A stretch of 64,000 nt of DNA from Sterolibacterium sp. (GCA_019105045.1 JAHRWT010000091.1:1-64000); one strand, 5' to 3'. Positions 45,786 through 57,454 are shown, counted from the stretch's first letter. The notes: generated by a model from the letters alone, not told the origin. Made by a program: numbers and translations.

Positions 45786-47378
45786 ATGACTTTTCCGCCC
45801 ATCAAGCGCCTGACTCCCCGCTCGCTGTTTCGCTGCCTGGTTTTCTGCCTGCTGTCCGGCGCACTGTGCGCACAGGCCGAAACCCCGCTGCCCAATGCGC
45901 AGCCGGCAAGCAACAAGGCCCCCATCACAACGGCCAGGCGACTGCCGGTTCAACCGCTTGCCCCCGAACTGCAACTGGATAACGAACTGGAACTGTCGGC
46001 GCCGGCCACGCCGTCCTTCCTGACGCCCGCCCCACCCCACAGCCTGAATCTTCCGCTGCAGCAACCGGCCGTACAGCCGGCAACCAATCTGCGGGCCATC
46101 AACAATCCACCGCTGGAAATGCACAATGCCCTGCCGCATCTGGAAACCATCGACCTGACTGCGCATCAGGCCGATCTCTGGCAGCGCGTGCGCAACGGTT
46201 TTTCCATGGCGGACCTGGACAGCCCGCTGGTTGCCGAACGCCAGGCCTGGTATCTGAACCGCCCGGAAATGCTCAAGGAACTCCTGCGACGCAGCCGGCC
46301 TTATCTCTACTTCATCGTCGGCGAACTGGAAAAACGCGGTATGCCGACCGAACTGGCCCTGCTGCCCATGGTGGAAAGCGCCTACAACCCGATGGCCTAT
46401 TCATCCGCCCGGGCCGCCGGGCTGTGGCAGTTCATTCCATCGACCGGCAAGAATTACAGCCTGCGCCAGGACTGGTGGCATGACCAGCGCCGCGACATCA
46501 TTGCCTCCACCGGTGCTGCGCTCGATTATCTGCAGAACATTTACGAAATGCACGGCGACTGGCATCTGGCCCTGGCTTCCTACAACTGGGGTGAATTTGC
46601 CGTGGCGCGTGCCATCAGCCGCAATCTGGCCCAGGGACTGCCAGCTGATTACGCCAGTCTGCGAATGCCCGATGAAACACGCTATTACGTGCCCAAACTA
46701 CAGGCGCTGAAAAACATCATCGCCGATCCAACCCTGTTCGGCATGACAATCGAGCCGATTCCCAACCAGCCCTACTTCGACACGGTGGACAAGCCGGCCA
46801 GCATGGACATCAGCCTGGCCGCCAAGCTGGCAGAAATGCCACTCAGCGAATTCATTGCCCTGAATCCGGCCTACAACCGGCCAGTCATGCCGGAAAACAC
46901 CGACACGCCCATCGTCCTGCCCACCGAAAAAGTCGCCACATTCCTGCTCAATCTCGAACGTCACGAAGCCAGCGAAAAACCATTGAGCAACTGGACCACC
47001 CATGTGCTGAAAAAAGGTGAATCGCTCGACCGCATCGCTGCGCGCTTTCACATCAGCACCGCGCGGCTTCGCCAGATCAACGGCATTGGCGGGCGTACCC
47101 GCGTGCATCCGGGCACCCGGCTGCTGGTGCCCGGCGCAGGCGCCCAGCTGACCCAGGAAGTGCTGAATGACTTCAAGGCACCGGCCGAACCCACCCGCGC
47201 GGCGCGCGGCAAATCAACTGCCACCGGCAAGGCCAAGGCCAAGGCCAGAAGCAAGCAGGCACGAACCAGACAACCCAAGGCAAACAAATCCGCCAAGTCA
47301 GGCAACAAATCAGTCAGCAAGGCGAGAAGCAAAAAATCTCCCAAACGTGCGGCCAGCAAAACGCGCAAAAAACGCTGA
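45786..47378 (+). CDS. mltD: Membrane-bound lytic murein transglycosylase D
   Basis: 530 residues with an export signal (LFRCLVFCLLSGALCAQA). The family-1D SLT domain has the catalytic E197 in LALLPMVESAYNPMAYSSARAAGLWQF and the NYNWGE-like ALASYNWGE block. One LysM domain starts at about 404 (THVLKKGESLDRIAARFHIST). It cleaves peptidoglycan glycans to 1,6-anhydro ends in the periplasm. The last 80 residues form a very basic Lys/Ala/Ser tail (KAKAKARSKQ, KARSKKSPKRAASK), which could bind anionic polymers. A cysteine occurs in the signal region, but a lipobox is not clear. Confidence 0.92.
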   Translation: MTFPPIKRLTPRSLFRCLVFCLLSGALCAQAETPLPNAQPASNKAPITTARRLPVQPLAPELQLDNELELSAPATPSFLTPAPPHSLNLPLQQPAVQPATNLRAINNPPLEMHNALPHLETIDLTAHQADLWQRVRNGFSMADLDSPLVAERQAWYLNRPEMLKELLRRSRPYLYFIVGELEKRGMPTELALLPMVESAYNPMAYSSARAAGLWQFIPSTGKNYSLRQDWWHDQRRDIIASTGAALDYLQNIYEMHGDWHLALASYNWGEFAVARAISRNLAQGLPADYASLRMPDETRYYVPKLQALKNIIADPTLFGMTIEPIPNQPYFDTVDKPASMDISLAAKLAEMPLSEFIALNPAYNRPVMPENTDTPIVLPTEKVATFLLNLERHEASEKPLSNWTTHVLKKGESLDRIAARFHISTARLRQINGIGGRTRVHPGTRLLVPGAGAQLTQEVLNDFKAPAEPTRAARGKSTATGKAKAKARSKQARTRQPKANKSAKSGNKSVSKARSKKSPKRAASKTRKKR

Positions 47379-47442
47379 ACCCTTACGGCTTCGGCTGCCA
47401 CGTCCAGGCAGTTTCAACAGCACTCATGACGAGGAGCACGCG

Positions 47443-49317
47443 GTGAGTCATTCCACTTTCTGCCGGCAACCTGCCTGTCTGCCGAACGCGACGCTGACTT
47501 TGCGGGCATGGTGCGGCCTGCATGGCATACGCAAGACCCTTTTGACGCTGGTGATGGCCTTGCTGACAGGCGCGCTCTGCGGCATATCGACAACCGCGCT
47601 TGCTGTCGGCGCCGACCCCGCCAAGGTGCTGCGCCTGTATTTTCCGGCGGCAGAAGACGGTTTCGATCCGGCCGCCTTTGCCAGCCTGTATTCCAACATC
47701 GTCAGCGAAGCGATTTTCGAGCGGCTGCTGACTTACGATTACCTCGCCCGTCCGGCCAGACTGGCCCCCATGGCAGCGCAGGAATTGCCGACAATCAGCG
47801 CCGATGGCCTGACTTACACTTTTCAGCTGCGGCGCGGCATATATTTCACGCCCGACCCGGCTTTTCGCGGCCAGCCGCGCGAACTGGTAGCCGAAGATTT
47901 CATCTACAGCTTCAAGCGTTTCATGGACCCGGCGCTGCGCTCGCCCTGGCAGTTCATACTCGAAGACAAGATTGTCGGACTGGACGAGCTGGCTGCCGCA
48001 GCCCGGCAAAGCGGGCGCTTCGACTACGACCGGCCCATTGCCGGCCTGAGCGCGCCGGATCGCTACACGCTGCGCATCCAGCTCAAGACGGCCGACCCCA
48101 ATTTCAGCTACATCATGGCGCACACGCCGTTTGGCGCCCTGGCGCGGGAAGTGGTCGAAACCTATGGCAAGGAAATCATTGCGCATCCGGTCGGCACCGG
48201 CGCCTATCAGCTCAAGGAATGGAAGCGCCGCAACCGCATCGTGCTCACCGCCAATCCCGGCTATCGCGGCTTCATCTGGCAATTTCAGCCGTCTGCCGAT
48301 GAATACGCCAAGGATCAGGCACTCATCCAGCACATGCAGGGCAAGTCCATGCCGCAAATCGGCCGCGTCGAAATCAGCATCATCGAAGAGCCGCAATCCG
48401 TCTGGCTGGCCTTCAAGAGCGGCCAGCTCGATGTGGTCAATGTGCCCCAGCAATTCATCGGCGAAGCGCTGCAGAACAACCAGCTCAGTCCGGCCTTCCG
48501 CCAGCAGGGCGTGCAGCTGCAACGCGCCACCGACCCGGAAATCACCTATACCTTCTTCAACATGCAAGACCCGGTGGTGGGTGGTTTCAGCAAGGAAAAA
48601 ATCGCCCTGCGCCGCGCCATTGCCATGGCTTATGACCTCAACGAAGAAATCCGCGTGATCCGCCAGGGCCAGGCCGTGCGCGCGCAAATGCCTATTCCGG
48701 CCGGCGTGGTGGGCCACGATCCCACCTATCGTTCCAGCCTGCCCTTCGATCCGGCGCTGGCCAATGCCCTGCTCGACCGCTATGGCTACAGACGGGGCGC
48801 GGATGGCTGGCGCAGCCTGCCCGATGGCAGCGCGCTCAGCCTGCACCTCCAGGGCGTTGCCAGCGGTGCGGCCCGGCCTTTTGACGAGCTGTGGAAAAAA
48901 TCCCTGGACCGCATCGGCATCCGCGCCGAGTTTCCCAAGAGCAATTTCGCCGACAATCTGAAAGCCGCCAAATCCTGCAAGATACAGATGATGGGCTCGG
49001 CCTGGACAGCCGATTATCCAGATGGCGACAACTTCATGCAGAATTTCTACGGCCCCAACCTCGGCCAGAGCAACAACGGCTGTTATCAATCGCCGGCATT
49101 CGATGCACTCTATCAAGCCGCGCAAAAACTTCCCGATGGCGAGCCGCGCAACGAGCTTTTCCGGCATATGAGCCGCCAACTGGAAGCCGACACGGCCATC
49201 ATTCTCCACCTCACCCGCCAGCGTACCCAGCTGATCCGCCCCTGGCTGCTTGGCTATAAAAAACACCCCATCCTGCACGCGGAATGGATGTATCTGGATA
49301 TTGAGGCCCAGCCTTGA
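47443..49317 (+). CDS. Peptide ABC transporter substrate-binding protein 1
   Basis: 624 residues from GTG 47443, supported by GAGGAG six bases upstream; the tracked ORF extends 92 codons into mltD and is not credible. Signal peptide TLLTLVMALLTGALCGISTTALA. Family 5 solute-binding features: FDPAAFASLYSNIVSEAIFERLLTYDYLARPARLAPMAAQELP, then DGLTYTFQLRRGIYFTPDP and ELVAEDFIYSFKRFMDP. It belongs to the OppA/DppA/YejA group and should bind peptides or similar solutes in the periplasm. The next gene is a paralogue starting 2 bp after the stop. Confidence 0.9.
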   Translation: MSHSTFCRQPACLPNATLTLRAWCGLHGIRKTLLTLVMALLTGALCGISTTALAVGADPAKVLRLYFPAAEDGFDPAAFASLYSNIVSEAIFERLLTYDYLARPARLAPMAAQELPTISADGLTYTFQLRRGIYFTPDPAFRGQPRELVAEDFIYSFKRFMDPALRSPWQFILEDKIVGLDELAAAARQSGRFDYDRPIAGLSAPDRYTLRIQLKTADPNFSYIMAHTPFGALAREVVETYGKEIIAHPVGTGAYQLKEWKRRNRIVLTANPGYRGFIWQFQPSADEYAKDQALIQHMQGKSMPQIGRVEISIIEEPQSVWLAFKSGQLDVVNVPQQFIGEALQNNQLSPAFRQQGVQLQRATDPEITYTFFNMQDPVVGGFSKEKIALRRAIAMAYDLNEEIRVIRQGQAVRAQMPIPAGVVGHDPTYRSSLPFDPALANALLDRYGYRRGADGWRSLPDGSALSLHLQGVASGAARPFDELWKKSLDRIGIRAEFPKSNFADNLKAAKSCKIQMMGSAWTADYPDGDNFMQNFYGPNLGQSNNGCYQSPAFDALYQAAQKLPDGEPRNELFRHMSRQLEADTAIILHLTRQRTQLIRPWLLGYKKHPILHAEWMYLDIEAQP

Positions 49318-49318
49318 G

Positions 49319-51145
49319 ATGAAACCTCTGGTTCGCTCTTTCCGCCTGCTGTTCTGCCTGCTGTTCTGCCTGCTGGCCGGCCTTGGCACCTCGGCCAACG
49401 CCAAGGAAAAGCAGCAGGCACCGGCCCAGGAAACGCCGAAGACCTTGCGCTGGATGTTTTCGGCGGCGGCAACGGGCTTCGATCCGGCCGGGGTGCATGA
49501 TTACTACTCGGGCACGATACTCGAAGCGGTCTTTGAAACCCTGCTCACCTATGACTATCTGGCCAATCCGCCACGACTGGTGCCGCAAATCGCGGCGGCC
49601 ATGCCCCAGGTCAGCGCGGACGGTCTGACTTACACCATCGCCATCAAGCCAGGCATCCATTTCGCGCCCGATCCGGTATTTGCCGGAGCCAAGCGCGAAT
49701 TGACGGCGGCCGATGTGGTCTATTCCTGGCAGCGTTTGCTCGACCCCAAAGTACGCTCGCCTTACAGTTTTCTGGTGGAAAACCGTTTTGTCGGACTGGA
49801 TGCGCTGGCACTTGAGGCCCAGCGCACAGGGCATTTCGATTACGACCGCACGGTGCCCGGCCTGCGTGCGCTGGATCGCTATACCCTGCAGCTGCAGCTG
49901 TTGCAGCCCGATCCCAATCTGCTGCATGTGCTGGCGTTTTCGCGGATGAGCGTGCTGGCACGTGAAGTGGTCGAACGCTACGGGGATCTCAGTCAGCGGG
50001 TGATGGATCATCCGGTCGGCAGCGGGCCATTTCGTCTCAAGCAATGGCAGCGCGGCGCCAAAATCGTGCTGGAGCGCAATCCCAACTACCACGGCCTGAC
50101 CTGGGATTTTGCCGCCAGCGCGGCAGCCGATGATGCCGCAGCCCAGCGCATCGTGCGCCAGATGCAGGGCAAGGCGCTACCCGCCATCGAGCGCATCGTC
50201 ATCAGCATCATGGAAGAAGACCAGGCCCGCTGGCTGGCTTTTCAGAATGATGAACTGGACGTGATGAACATGGACGGCCCACTGGCGCCGCGCGCGCTCG
50301 ACGGCAGCCAGCTCAAGCCGGCCCTGGCTGCCCGTGGCATCCAGCTTTCACGGGTGCCGGACATGGAAGTCATGTATCACTACTGGCAATGGAATGACCC
50401 GGTGGTGGGTGGTATGGGCAAACCGCAGATCGCCTTGCGACGGGCGCTGGCCATGGCTTATGACGTGGCCGAAGAAATCCGCGTGGTGCGCAACGGCCAG
50501 GCCATTGCCCTGGATTACCCGATTCCGCCCGGCGTGGCCGGCCATGCTGCGGACTGGCACAGCAGCGTGACACACGATGTCGCCACCGCCAATGCCCTGC
50601 TCGACCGCTACGGCTATGCCAAGGGCGCGGATGGCTGGCGTCGTCAGCCCAATGGTCAGCCGCTGTCCATCCGCTATGCCAGCCGGCCGGATTCCATGGG
50701 TCGGCAGCAGGAAGAAATGTGGCAAAAAGCCTTTCATGCGCTGTCCATCCGCATGGAATCGCAGAAAATGCCTTTTCCCGAACTGATCAAACTGGAAAAA
50801 CAATGCCGGCTGCAGATGCGCAGTGCGGGCTGGATCGGCGATTATCCGGATGGTGATAACTTCATGCAGCTGCTCTACGGCCCGCGCAGCGGCCAGAGCA
50901 ATGCGGGCTGCATCAAGATACCGGAATATGATCGCCTGTATGCCGCCAGCCAGCGCCTGCCCGACGGCCCCGAGCGCAATCAGCTCTATCACCAGATGGC
51001 GCGCCTGATCGAATACTATGCCCCCTGGCGACTGGGCCTGGCGCGGGTGCGCAACATGCTCTTGCAGCCGCGCGTCATCGGCTATCGCAAACATCCCATA
51101 CTGCACGCCGAATGGCTGTACATGGATCTGGACGAGACGAAATGA
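49319..51145 (+). CDS. Peptide ABC transporter substrate-binding protein 2
   Basis: 608 residues. The signal peptide (LLFCLLFCLLAGLGTSANA) is built from a 12-bp DNA repeat coding LLFC twice. The mature part parallels protein 1 block for block: FDPAGVHDYYSGTILEAVFETLLTYDYLANPPRLVPQIAAAMP, DGLTYTIAIKPGIHFAPDP, ELTAADVVYSWQRLLDP. It is therefore a tandem duplicate that has diverged, perhaps in ligand. The start codon lies 1 bp after the previous stop; the track's longer start overlaps that gene. The stop overlaps the peptidase ATG by 4 bp. Confidence 0.9.
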   Translation: MKPLVRSFRLLFCLLFCLLAGLGTSANAKEKQQAPAQETPKTLRWMFSAAATGFDPAGVHDYYSGTILEAVFETLLTYDYLANPPRLVPQIAAAMPQVSADGLTYTIAIKPGIHFAPDPVFAGAKRELTAADVVYSWQRLLDPKVRSPYSFLVENRFVGLDALALEAQRTGHFDYDRTVPGLRALDRYTLQLQLLQPDPNLLHVLAFSRMSVLAREVVERYGDLSQRVMDHPVGSGPFRLKQWQRGAKIVLERNPNYHGLTWDFAASAAADDAAAQRIVRQMQGKALPAIERIVISIMEEDQARWLAFQNDELDVMNMDGPLAPRALDGSQLKPALAARGIQLSRVPDMEVMYHYWQWNDPVVGGMGKPQIALRRALAMAYDVAEEIRVVRNGQAIALDYPIPPGVAGHAADWHSSVTHDVATANALLDRYGYAKGADGWRRQPNGQPLSIRYASRPDSMGRQQEEMWQKAFHALSIRMESQKMPFPELIKLEKQCRLQMRSAGWIGDYPDGDNFMQLLYGPRSGQSNAGCIKIPEYDRLYAASQRLPDGPERNQLYHQMARLIEYYAPWRLGLARVRNMLLQPRVIGYRKHPILHAEWLYMDLDETK

Positions 51146-53298
51146 AACAAGCAAGGCCACGGATATTCACACTGGCATCGGACACAGCGCTCCGGCACGC
51201 GCTGGCTCGCCTGGGCGCAGCCGCCCTGTTCTGCCTCCTGCCGCTCACGGCCGGGGCGACTGAAGTCACGGCAACCACGGCAGCTGAAGCCAAGCTCGCA
51301 GCCGCAGCCAAAATCGGCATCGCCCCCCGTCCCAACCTGCCCATCTGGGATGCCGCCACGCTGCCCCACGTCTGCCAGCAAGGTTTGCAGCAGTTGCAAC
51401 AGCAAGTCGCCGCGCTGGAAAAATTGCCGCTGGAAAATGCTGCTGCAACCACGGCTACAGCCACCGCCTCAGCCGCCTTCCTCGCCGCCTGGAACACGCT
51501 GCAGATATCCCAGGAAGACATCGAAAGCCCGGTCTATCTGCTCAACAATGTGGCGCCTGACTCCGCAGTGCGTGCGGCAGCGGATGACTGCCTGTTGGAA
51601 TACAACAAATTCGGCAGCGCCTTGCTGCAGAACAGCGCCATCTACCAGCGCCTGCGTGCCGTGCAGCCGGCGGATGCCGTGGATGCCCGGCTGCAAAAAG
51701 AGCTGCGGGAAGCCTTTGAGGATACCGGCGTGGCCCTGCCGGCAGAGAAAAAACAACGCATGACGCAAATCCTCGAACGACTGGAAGTGCTGCGCCAGGA
51801 ATTCGACCGCAATATCCGCGACAACCCGACGCGTCTGCGTTTCAGCGCTGCCGAAGTGCGCGGTTTGCCGGCAGGCTATCTGCAGCGCGCCCAGCGCGAT
51901 GAGGCCGGCAACTATCTGCTCGGTTTCGACTATCCCGACTACGTGCCCTTCATGGAAAACGCCGAAGATGCCGCCGCCCGTCAGCGTTATCAGTTTGCTT
52001 TCGTCAATCGCGGTGGTGAGCGCAATCTCGCAGTGCTGAATGAAATCATCGCGCTGCGCCAGGAAATGGCAGCACTGTTCGGCCTGCCCAGCTACGCCGA
52101 TTTCGTGTTGCGCCGACGCATGGCCGGCACAGCGGCTGCCGTGCATCGGTTTCTGGACGATGTCGCCAGCCAGGTGCGCGCCGTCGAACTGCGCGACCTG
52201 GAGGAATTGCGTCAGACCAAGGCCGAGCATCTGGGCCTGCCGCTGGCGCAAACCACGCTGCAGCGCTGGGATGTGAGCTATTACCAGGAACGCCTCAAGC
52301 GACAGCGCTACGCCATCGATCAGGAAGCCTTGCGCCAATACTTTCCCACAGCAGCCGCCCTGGCCTGGGCGCTGGATACGGCCAGCCAGCTTTACGGCAT
52401 CCGCTTCCAGGAAGCCACTGAGGAAGTCAGCCGCTGGCATCCCGAAGTGCGTTATTTCGACGTCAGCGATACTCAAAGCGGTGAGTTTCTCGGTGGAATC
52501 TATCTCGATCTTTACCCACGCGAAGGCAAATACAGCCATGCCGCCGCCTTTGCCGTGCGCGGCGCCAGCCGGCTGCAGAGCCAGCCTGCGCATCAACCAC
52601 GCACGCCGATTTCCGTGCTGGTCAGCAATTTCGATCGCCAGGGCCTGAACTTCAACGAGCTGGAAACCCTGATGCACGAGCTGGGCCACATCCTGCACGG
52701 AGTGCTCTCGCGCACCCGCTATCTCGACCACGCTGGCACCCGGGTCGAGCGTGATTTCGTCGAAGCGCCTTCGCAGATGTTTGAAGCCTGGGCGCAGCGG
52801 CTGGAAACCGTCAGCCGTCTGGCCGACTTCTGCCAACCGGCCTGCCCGCGCGTCGATGCCGAGATGATGCAACGCCTTGATGCCGCGCGCCGGTTTGGCC
52901 GGGGCATCCACTATGCCCGCCAACATCTCTACGCCAGCTACGACATGACGGTGTATGGCCCCCAGGCCGGCAATGCACTCGCCATCTGGCAAGAAATGGA
53001 AAGCGCCACGCCGCTGGGTCATACTCCCGGCACAGCATTCCCGGGGCAATTCAGCCACATCATTCGCGGCTATGGCGCCGGTTATTACGGCTACATGTGG
53101 TCGGAAGTGCTGGCGCTGGACATGCTCTCGCAGTTCGGTGAGCAGCTGCTGAATCCGGCCGTCGGCCAGCGCTTTCGCCATGAGATTCTGGAACGCGGTG
53201 GCGAGCGCAGCGGCGCCGAGATGGTGCGCGCCTTCCTGCAACGTGGTCCTTCCACGCGCGCCTTCTTCGCGGAAATCAGCGGCCAGCAGGCACCTTGA
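51142..53298 (+). CDS. Exported M3-family zinc oligopeptidase
   Basis: 718 residues. The M3 (thimet oligopeptidase/Dcp-like) active site is H512-E-L-G-H516 in LMHELGHILHG, with the downstream acidic ligand in DFVEAPSQMFEAW. The fold blocks EGKYSHAAAFAVRGASR and DMLSQFG are also present. Unlike the usual cytosolic M3 enzymes it has a signal-like N-terminus (LARLGAAALFCLLPLTAGATE), so it probably trims peptides in the periplasm. It sits in the middle of a peptide import operon, overlapping binding protein 2 by 4 bp and followed 21 bp later by a permease gene. Confidence 0.9.
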   Translation: MKQARPRIFTLASDTALRHALARLGAAALFCLLPLTAGATEVTATTAAEAKLAAAAKIGIAPRPNLPIWDAATLPHVCQQGLQQLQQQVAALEKLPLENAAATTATATASAAFLAAWNTLQISQEDIESPVYLLNNVAPDSAVRAAADDCLLEYNKFGSALLQNSAIYQRLRAVQPADAVDARLQKELREAFEDTGVALPAEKKQRMTQILERLEVLRQEFDRNIRDNPTRLRFSAAEVRGLPAGYLQRAQRDEAGNYLLGFDYPDYVPFMENAEDAAARQRYQFAFVNRGGERNLAVLNEIIALRQEMAALFGLPSYADFVLRRRMAGTAAAVHRFLDDVASQVRAVELRDLEELRQTKAEHLGLPLAQTTLQRWDVSYYQERLKRQRYAIDQEALRQYFPTAAALAWALDTASQLYGIRFQEATEEVSRWHPEVRYFDVSDTQSGEFLGGIYLDLYPREGKYSHAAAFAVRGASRLQSQPAHQPRTPISVLVSNFDRQGLNFNELETLMHELGHILHGVLSRTRYLDHAGTRVERDFVEAPSQMFEAWAQRLETVSRLADFCQPACPRVDAEMMQRLDAARRFGRGIHYARQHLYASYDMTVYGPQAGNALAIWQEMESATPLGHTPGTAFPGQFSHIIRGYGAGYYGYMWSEVLALDMLSQFGEQLLNPAVGQRFRHEILERGGERSGAEMVRAFLQRGPSTRAFFAEISGQQAP

Positions 53299-53319
53299 AA
53301 CCTTGAAGCAGACGTTGAC

Positions 53320-54258
53320 ATGACCGCCTTCATCCTCCGCCGCCTGTGGCAAATGCTGCCGACCCTGCTGGGCGTGGTGCTGCTGGTATTCTTTCTCTTC
53401 AACTGGGTCGGTGGCGACCCGGCCTATGTGCTGGCCGGCAAGATCACCAGCCCGGAACAGATTGCCAATATCCGCAAACAGCTGGGTATTGATGAACCCA
53501 TCTGGGTGCAGTTAGGGATCTTCATCCAACAAATTCTCACGGCTGATTTCGGTGTCAGCTGGAGCACGGGTGAATCTGTCGGCAGCATCCTCAGCAGCCG
53601 CATGGGGCCATCACTGACGGTGCTGATTCCGCTGCAGATACTTGAGGTGCTGATTTCGGTGGCGCTGGCCCTGGCGGTGGCCTATGTACGCGGCACACTG
53701 ACGGATCGACTGGTGATGATCAGCTGCACGGTCGGCATGTCGATCAGCATCCTGGTCTATATCATCGTCTTTCAATATTTCTTTGCCTATCAACTGGGCT
53801 GGTTTCCGGTGCAAGGCTGGGGCGAGCACTGGTTGCAGAACCTGGCCACTTACGCCGCCCTGCCCATCCTGATTGCCCTGACCGTCAGCATCGCGCCCAA
53901 CCTGCGCCTGTATCGCACCTTCATGCTCGATGAAATCTCCCAGGACTATGTGCGCACCGCGCGCGCCAAGGGCCTGAGCGAACACCGCATACTCTGGCTG
54001 CACGTGCTGCGCAATGCGGCCATCCCCATCATCACCCACGTCATGGCCAACCTGCCGGCCATGCTGATCGGCGCCTTTCTGATCGAGCGTTTTTTCTCGA
54101 TTCCCGGCATCGGCCGCGAAGTCATCATGGCCGTTGAACGTGCTGATTTCCCGGTCATCAAGGCCATCACGGTGTATGTCGCCTGCGCCACCATGGCCTT
54201 CAACCTGCTGGCCGACATCATGTACCGGCTGGTTGACCCACGGGTGCAACTGCAATGA
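53320..54258 (+). CDS. Peptide ABC transporter permease, OppB/DppB/YejB type
   Basis: 312 residues with six membrane helices. The N-terminus is typical (FILRRLWQMLPTLLGVVLLVFFLFNWVGGDPA). The ABC-contact loop is DEISQDYVRTARAKGLSEHRILWLHVLRNAAIPIITH, followed by FLIERFFSIPGIGREVIMAVERADFPVI. It pairs with the next permease. The stop overlaps the next start by 4 bp. Confidence 0.93.
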   Translation: MTAFILRRLWQMLPTLLGVVLLVFFLFNWVGGDPAYVLAGKITSPEQIANIRKQLGIDEPIWVQLGIFIQQILTADFGVSWSTGESVGSILSSRMGPSLTVLIPLQILEVLISVALALAVAYVRGTLTDRLVMISCTVGMSISILVYIIVFQYFFAYQLGWFPVQGWGEHWLQNLATYAALPILIALTVSIAPNLRLYRTFMLDEISQDYVRTARAKGLSEHRILWLHVLRNAAIPIITHVMANLPAMLIGAFLIERFFSIPGIGREVIMAVERADFPVIKAITVYVACATMAFNLLADIMYRLVDPRVQLQ

Positions 54259-55439
54259 CGCACGCCAGCCTTCATGCATCCGCCGGCCTTTGGATGCTGG
54301 CCTGGCGCCGTCTGCGCGCCGACCGGCTGGCCATGATCTGCCTGGGCATCGTCCTCGCTTTCCTGCTGCTGATGCTGGCTTCGGCCAGCGGATTGATTGC
54401 CGCTGACTGGTCGCGCGAAGTCGGCGTGAATTACGCGCCCCCCGGCTTCCTGCACGCGGAAACCACGGCGGTGACTATGGATGACACCAGCCAGACCACC
54501 CCGGCGGATGACAACGCCCCGATCGACAACCCGCGCGATCCATTGGCAGCCGATATCGCCGAACTGCGGCAACAATTGCAGCAACAGCAGCAATCACGCC
54601 ACGCACAACCCGCCACCATGACGCAGACCATTGACAGCTACGGCATCATGGATCCCTTGGCGGAGGATTTGCAAGCCATTCGCGCAGCCATGCAAGATTC
54701 GCCAGCGACGACAGACCCAATCACCAAAGGCAGCTCGCTGCCAGCCGAGGAACGCCGCCTCACCCTGCCTCTGGGTGCCGACAAATGGGGGCGGGATGTG
54801 CTGCAAAAAACCATCAAAGGTTCGGAAACCTCGATTCTCGTCGGCCTGATGGCGGCCCTGCTGGCCACCACGCTGGGTACGCTGCTGGGCGCCGTGGCCG
54901 GTTATTTCGGACGCTGGGTGGATGACCTGCTGAACTGGTTCTACAACATCTTCACCTCGATTCCCTATCTGCTGCTGATACTCGCCGTGGCCGCCGTGGT
55001 GCCGCGTGGCGTGGGCCTGATGAGCATCGTGCTGATCCTCGGCCTGACCGGCTGGACCGGCGTTTTCCGCCTGGTGCGGGCCGAATACATGAAGCACAAG
55101 ATCCGCGAATATGTGCAGGCCGCCGACGCCATGGGCGCATCCAATCTGCGCCGCATGTTCGTGCATATCTTTCCCAACATCAGCCATGTCGCGCTGGTGC
55201 AGCTATCAATCCTGGTGGTCGGCTTCATCAAGTCGGAAGTGATTCTTTCCTTCCTCGGCTTTGGTGTGCCGGTGGATGCCGTCTCCTGGGGCAGTATGCT
55301 CAACGAAGCGCAGAACGAACTGATCCTCGGCAAATGGTGGCAGCTGGCGGCGGCCACCAGCGCCATGGCCGTGCTGGTCACGGCGTTTTCCCTGCTGACC
55401 GATGCACTGCGCGATGCGCTTGATCCCAAGCTGAAATGA
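54255..55439 (+). CDS. Peptide ABC transporter permease, OppC/YejE type, with long periplasmic insert
   Basis: 394 residues, about 90-100 more than typical OppC. The first helix (MICLGIVLAFLLLMLASASG) is followed by a roughly 110-residue hydrophilic insert with a Gln-rich stretch (LRQQLQQQQQ) before the usual PLGADKWGRDVLQKTIKGSETS. The rest is standard: MAALLATTLGTLLGAVAGYFG, and the coupling loop EYMKHKIREYVQAADAMGASNLRRMFVHIFPN. YejE-like permeases also carry an enlarged first loop. The insert could contact the tandem binding proteins or the exported peptidase. Confidence 0.92.
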   Translation: MTHASLHASAGLWMLAWRRLRADRLAMICLGIVLAFLLLMLASASGLIAADWSREVGVNYAPPGFLHAETTAVTMDDTSQTTPADDNAPIDNPRDPLAADIAELRQQLQQQQQSRHAQPATMTQTIDSYGIMDPLAEDLQAIRAAMQDSPATTDPITKGSSLPAEERRLTLPLGADKWGRDVLQKTIKGSETSILVGLMAALLATTLGTLLGAVAGYFGRWVDDLLNWFYNIFTSIPYLLLILAVAAVVPRGVGLMSIVLILGLTGWTGVFRLVRAEYMKHKIREYVQAADAMGASNLRRMFVHIFPNISHVALVQLSILVVGFIKSEVILSFLGFGVPVDAVSWGSMLNEAQNELILGKWWQLAAATSAMAVLVTAFSLLTDALRDALDPKLK

Positions 55440-55447
55440 CATGAAAC

Positions 55448-57304
<1,857 letters not shown>

Positions 57305-57350
57305 CAACACAGTGGGCGATGACAGCCGCTGGCGGCAGGTTGTTCTGCCG

Positions 57351-57390
57351 CATTGCCGCATTGCCACATTGCCACATTGCCACATTGCCA
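57351..57390. repeat. 8-bp tandem repeat (CATTGCCA), five units
   Basis: One CATTGCCG is followed by four perfect CATTGCCA units, 46 bp after the double-ATPase stop, in the spacer with the convergent thioesterase gene. The ORFs through it are artefacts. Confidence 0.9.
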
Positions 57391-57454
57391 CGCTCCCGCG
57401 CGCGGATGCGCAGTTCATCGATGCATTCGATCCGATCCAGGCAATCCGCACGAC

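Noticed and set aside
47167-47442. Upstream extension of binding protein 1 into mltD
   Set aside because: The extra 92 codons overlap the mltD tail in another frame and encode Arg/Pro/Gln-rich noise; GTG 47443 has a strong Shine-Dalgarno and leads into a signal peptide.
47383-49404. 673-residue minus-strand ORF opposite binding protein 1
   Set aside because: Long antisense ORFs are expected at this GC content. The plus strand has a ribosome site, signal peptide and family 5 binding-protein motifs.
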